Assembly (NCBI RefSeq): GCF_000176035.2
Contig: NC_015675.1
Location: forward strand, 2,112,001 to 2,176,000
DNA from: Mesorhizobium opportunistum WSM2075
Lineage (GTDB): Bacteria > Pseudomonadota > Alphaproteobacteria > Rhizobiales > Rhizobiaceae
Direction: 5' to 3'
DNA: 64,000 bases
In this document: piece after piece, positions 61,454-64,000 of the stretch
Numbering within the stretch: position 1 is the first letter of the stretch
Layout of the letters: each line of letters starts with the position of its first letter
The notes under the pieces: model-generated
What the model was told of the DNA's origin: nothing
What the model saw: only the letters and a program-made list of their open reading frames with translations
The model's database searches: none
Program-made: the position numbers and the translations under genes

Positions 61454-63460
61454 TCACTCCGGATCGGGCGCCTGCAATTGGACTGCAGCGCCGGGAAGGG
61501 CCCAGCTGGTGCTCTCGACCCACGCGCAGTGATTCATGTTGGATACCCACGTGCGCTCGTGCGCTCGTCGAAATTCCAACAGCGCTTGCAATTCCACCTT
61601 GCCTCTCTCGTAGCTGGATTCCGGATCGCCGAGCGTAAGCTTGGCGGCAACCAAAGAGCACAATTTCGCGTGCTGCAATCCCAATTGAAGGAATTGCACC
61701 CGCCTTGACGCTTGCTGGTCTGCCGCCGCGGAGGAGGCTGCCTTGTCGAGCAATGCTTCGGCCGGCGCGAAGCTCTCCTCTGGATAGATCGCATGCGCCG
61801 CTTTCGCCCAGCTTCGCCAACGCGAAGCCCCAAGAGCCTCGAAGGTGTCACGCAGCCGCGCACGCCCACCGGACGTATACGCCTCCCAGAAATCGAAATA
61901 TTTCCTCACGTCAGCCGCCGCGGGTCCGAAGGCGGAGTAATATTCTGACAGCAGGGAGCCGGCAGGCATGTCGGGGTGGATCTGCAAGCGGAGCAACAGG
62001 TAAAGGTTTGGGCCTTGTGTCGCCCAATGACCTGTCAGCGAATCGAAATCGGTCCCGATCATTCCGTTGTTCGCGGCGCTCTGAAACTCGTCGGCGAACT
62101 GGCTGGAAAATATGTGCGGCATGCAATATCCGTCCAGAAAATAGTTCGTCCGCATGAAAAGCCTGGCCTCGGTTTCCGCCCATCCTCGCCACTGGGCTTT
62201 CATCCAATCCTGCTCGTCGCCGCTTCGGGGATAGAACCAGGATGACGGGCAAAATCCGATCATGACGTTCGGCCCCAGTTTTATGCCCGAGGTCGGAGCG
62301 GCGAAGTAGTTCATGTAGGCGTAGCCGACGACAACCGAGTTCGAATTGTATTTCGCGGCGATCTGCTGGATGGCTTGCCATGAACGCGCATATCTGTCGG
62401 ATACGAAAGGCTTGCTGGCGATCTTTGATTTCGGCGGAATGAATTTTCGATAATCCGGTGGTTCCGGGCCATCGAGCGCCTTGCATGCATCGCATTCGCA
62501 TTGGCCAGGCACGTCATTCTCGACAGCATTGACGAAGGTTGGAAGGTGTCCAGGAGTATCCCCTCCATGCTCGCGCCACTGCGCGACAATCTCTTCGCGC
62601 AGACCCGGATTGGAAATGCACATGGAAAAGCGCGCACCCAGCCTTGAGGGGCCTCGTCTGCCGTTGACCAGTTGAAACCATTCAGGATGCTCGGCGCCAT
62701 ACTGCCGCCACCAGTCCACGAAGGCATGGCCGTACTTCGCTGGGATTCGGCGGCCCATGCGGTTGCGACGCAGAAATGTTGCCTGCGCGTTCATGTATTC
62801 TTCGGCCGCCGCGGCAGTGAAGCCCAGCTCGGGATGATCCTTGGCCTTCAAGCCCGCAGCCGAGCGCACGTGGCGCTGCATGAATCGAGGCGTTACGACA
62901 TGGTCTTGAAGAGGAACGACCACGGACTCCGCTCTTGGAACAAACGTTCCCAGTTCGCCTGGCCATAGCCACCGAACCGCGAAGTAGCGATCGAGAAGTT
63001 CGTATGCGCCGAAGAGCGTTCCGGCGGAGGTGTCCTCATCAAGAGGGCTGCCGCTCGTGTCATGCCCCGCGATACAGAGATGGCGGCCGACGGTGCGGAT
63101 TGCACACGACTCCGGCTCCAATGCGCCGGAATCGATGCCGGCCTTTCGGGCAAACCGGGTATCGCCCAGAAAGATATGGGCTTTGCCCAGGCTTGCCGAC
63201 GTCACTTCGCTTTCAGTCGCCATGGCAGGCTGGAAGCCGGTCGCTTTCTCGATATGCCAGCCGAGCTCCACGGCAGCATAGTGGACGGAGTCCTTCGGGC
63301 TGTCCGGGATAACCAGCGTGACGGCGGGTCTGCCTCCCGCCACCAACGTCACACCATCGCCTGGCTGAGCGTACGCGCCGGCTGCCTTGCCAGCGCCCAG
63401 CCAGTGCAGCAAGCCGAATATGGCTCCCTGCCCAAACGTCCTTCGCGACAGTGCCCGCAT
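61454..63460 (-). CDS. Tat-exported DUF4838 family protein
   Basis: A 668-residue exported protein. The N-terminus has a twin-arginine signal (SRRTFGQGAIFGLLHWLGAGKAAGAYA). Residues about 35-175 resemble the alpha-glucuronidase-type N-terminal domain (VIPDSPKDSVHYAAVELGWHIEKATG; GTLFGAYELLDRYFAVRWLWPGELG), and the rest is the DUF4838 domain (FVNAVENDVPGQCECDACKALDG; VVGYAYMNYFAAPTSGIKLGPNVMIGFCP). This layout is that of a glycoside hydrolase-like (alpha/beta barrel) enzyme acting on polysaccharide; the substrate is unknown. It stands alone at the end of the accessory stretch. Confidence 0.85.
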   Translation of the reverse strand: MRALSRRTFGQGAIFGLLHWLGAGKAAGAYAQPGDGVTLVAGGRPAVTLVIPDSPKDSVHYAAVELGWHIEKATGFQPAMATESEVTSASLGKAHIFLGDTRFARKAGIDSGALEPESCAIRTVGRHLCIAGHDTSGSPLDEDTSAGTLFGAYELLDRYFAVRWLWPGELGTFVPRAESVVVPLQDHVVTPRFMQRHVRSAAGLKAKDHPELGFTAAAAEEYMNAQATFLRRNRMGRRIPAKYGHAFVDWWRQYGAEHPEWFQLVNGRRGPSRLGARFSMCISNPGLREEIVAQWREHGGDTPGHLPTFVNAVENDVPGQCECDACKALDGPEPPDYRKFIPPKSKIASKPFVSDRYARSWQAIQQIAAKYNSNSVVVGYAYMNYFAAPTSGIKLGPNVMIGFCPSSWFYPRSGDEQDWMKAQWRGWAETEARLFMRTNYFLDGYCMPHIFSSQFADEFQSAANNGMIGTDFDSLTGHWATQGPNLYLLLRLQIHPDMPAGSLLSEYYSAFGPAAADVRKYFDFWEAYTSGGRARLRDTFEALGASRWRSWAKAAHAIYPEESFAPAEALLDKAASSAAADQQASRRVQFLQLGLQHAKLCSLVAAKLTLGDPESSYERGKVELQALLEFRRAHERTWVSNMNHCAWVESTSWALPGAAVQLQAPDPE

Positions 63461-64000
63461 AGCAAGACCTTACCTACGGCCGATCATCCAACAAGGTGGA
63501 CCTTCTTCTGGACAAGGACGGTGCAGGCTTCCATGAATCGCGGGGGACGCTGTCGGTCCCTCCGGAGATGAAGAGGGCCAAACCGCGCTGAATTCTGCCC
63601 GAAGGAGAAGGGACTTTTGGCGATCCAGGCATGCGCACCATCCGATGAGAATTGCTCGCAGCATGTTTGGTGCGGCGGGCGATCAAGCGTTGCGCACCAA
63701 GCGAAGCGGCTGCTGTTACGCGCAGATCATGAGGTGCATGGTATCGCCGCTAGACCCAACGATCCCAGACAGGCTTTTGGGTGTTCTTGCTAGACTTTTG
63801 GTCGGGGGAGTGCCTGGCCCCTTGGTGGCTTGCAATGATCGTCGGGGACCGGATCGATGCCGCCGCTCGCGCCAGCGGCGGGGTTGTTTCGATTGCCGAA
63901 TGGGAGGTTCGGATCGGCAAGTGTTAAAATGGTCACATTCCTTGGAACTCCAATCTGGCATCCCTCGTTGCTTCTTACATGGCGCGGGGGCTGGAATGTA
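63461..64000. other. window end, no recognised gene
   Basis: The last 540 bases contain only short overlapping frames. A CCGCCGC/GCGGCGG stem lies at about 63858-63880 without a T tract. The region upstream of the DUF4838 gene (63461-63600) should hold its promoter, which is not obvious. Confidence 0.4.

Noticed and set aside
63858..63880. GC-rich hairpin as a terminator or small RNA
   Set aside because: No T tract follows on either strand and no flanking gene ends there.
56378..64000. Integrative element or genomic island with insertion sequences
   Set aside because: The stretch is sparse and full of small unknown genes, but no integrase, transposase, tRNA end or direct-repeat attachment site could be found.

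Overview
The window is GC-rich, densely coding DNA from an alphaproteobacterium of the order Hyphomicrobiales (Rhizobiales), most likely Mesorhizobium or a close relative. Pointers are the NasS/NasT-nrt-nirBD-nasA nitrate locus, IalB-type periplasmic proteins next to a trimeric autotransporter, a lasso-type orphan RiPP leader, EcfG-era small hypothetical genes and palindromic intergenic repeats of the kind common in rhizobia. The assignment rests on protein style and gene order only; no rRNA, tRNA, CRISPR array or insertion sequence was seen.

Left third (1-24.1 kb): the 3' part of a polyamine-type ABC transporter operon (permease, permease, binding protein) closed by a strong terminator; two tandem beta-lactamase-fold serine hydrolases; the RNA-binding protein Tex; a LysR regulator divergent from glutaryl-CoA dehydrogenase; a 40-bp perfect inverted repeat; then a compact transglutaminase/DUF2126 - circularly permuted ATP-grasp/alpha-E - transglutaminase operon predicted to make or modify a peptide. 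After it come a glycosyltransferase with a TTG start, a poxvirus-type topoisomerase IB, a translationally coupled YCII/DGPF protein plus ECF-like sigma factor, an alpha-aminoadipate semialdehyde dehydrogenase (a second lysine-catabolism enzyme beside GcdH), and two hypothetical genes.

Nitrate locus (24.3-35.5 kb, all minus strand): nasT-nasS, then a leader carrying an NtrC-like box, a sigma-54 promoter and a long attenuator hairpin, then nrtA-nrtB-nrtC(ATPase)-nirB-nirD-nasA. The leader plus the adjacent ANTAR protein NasT suggest two-layer control: nitrogen status at initiation and nitrate at antitermination. A 160-bp palindromic repeat occurs twice, once between nirB and nirD and once in frame inside nasA.

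Middle (35.5-47.7 kb): a His-rich secreted protein, an endonuclease/exonuclease/phosphatase-family protein and a cardiolipin synthase-like protein on the minus strand; small genes and an AraC-type HTH protein; then a probable surface operon: a 1560-residue YadA-type adhesin followed by IalB, an anchored periplasmic protein, a DUF4189 protein and a second IalB, with a 33-residue lasso-leader-like RiPP precursor just downstream.

Right part (47.8-64 kb): an SDR protein lacking its catalytic Tyr and Lys beside a proline racemase-fold protein with a Ser/Thr instead of Cys/Cys pair; a LuxR-type regulator divergent from an acetone carboxylase-like three-subunit operon and a normal SDR; then a sparsely coding accessory stretch of small hypothetical genes, including a duplicated 62/63-residue family and a Gly-rich secreted repeat protein, ending with a Tat-exported DUF4838 protein.
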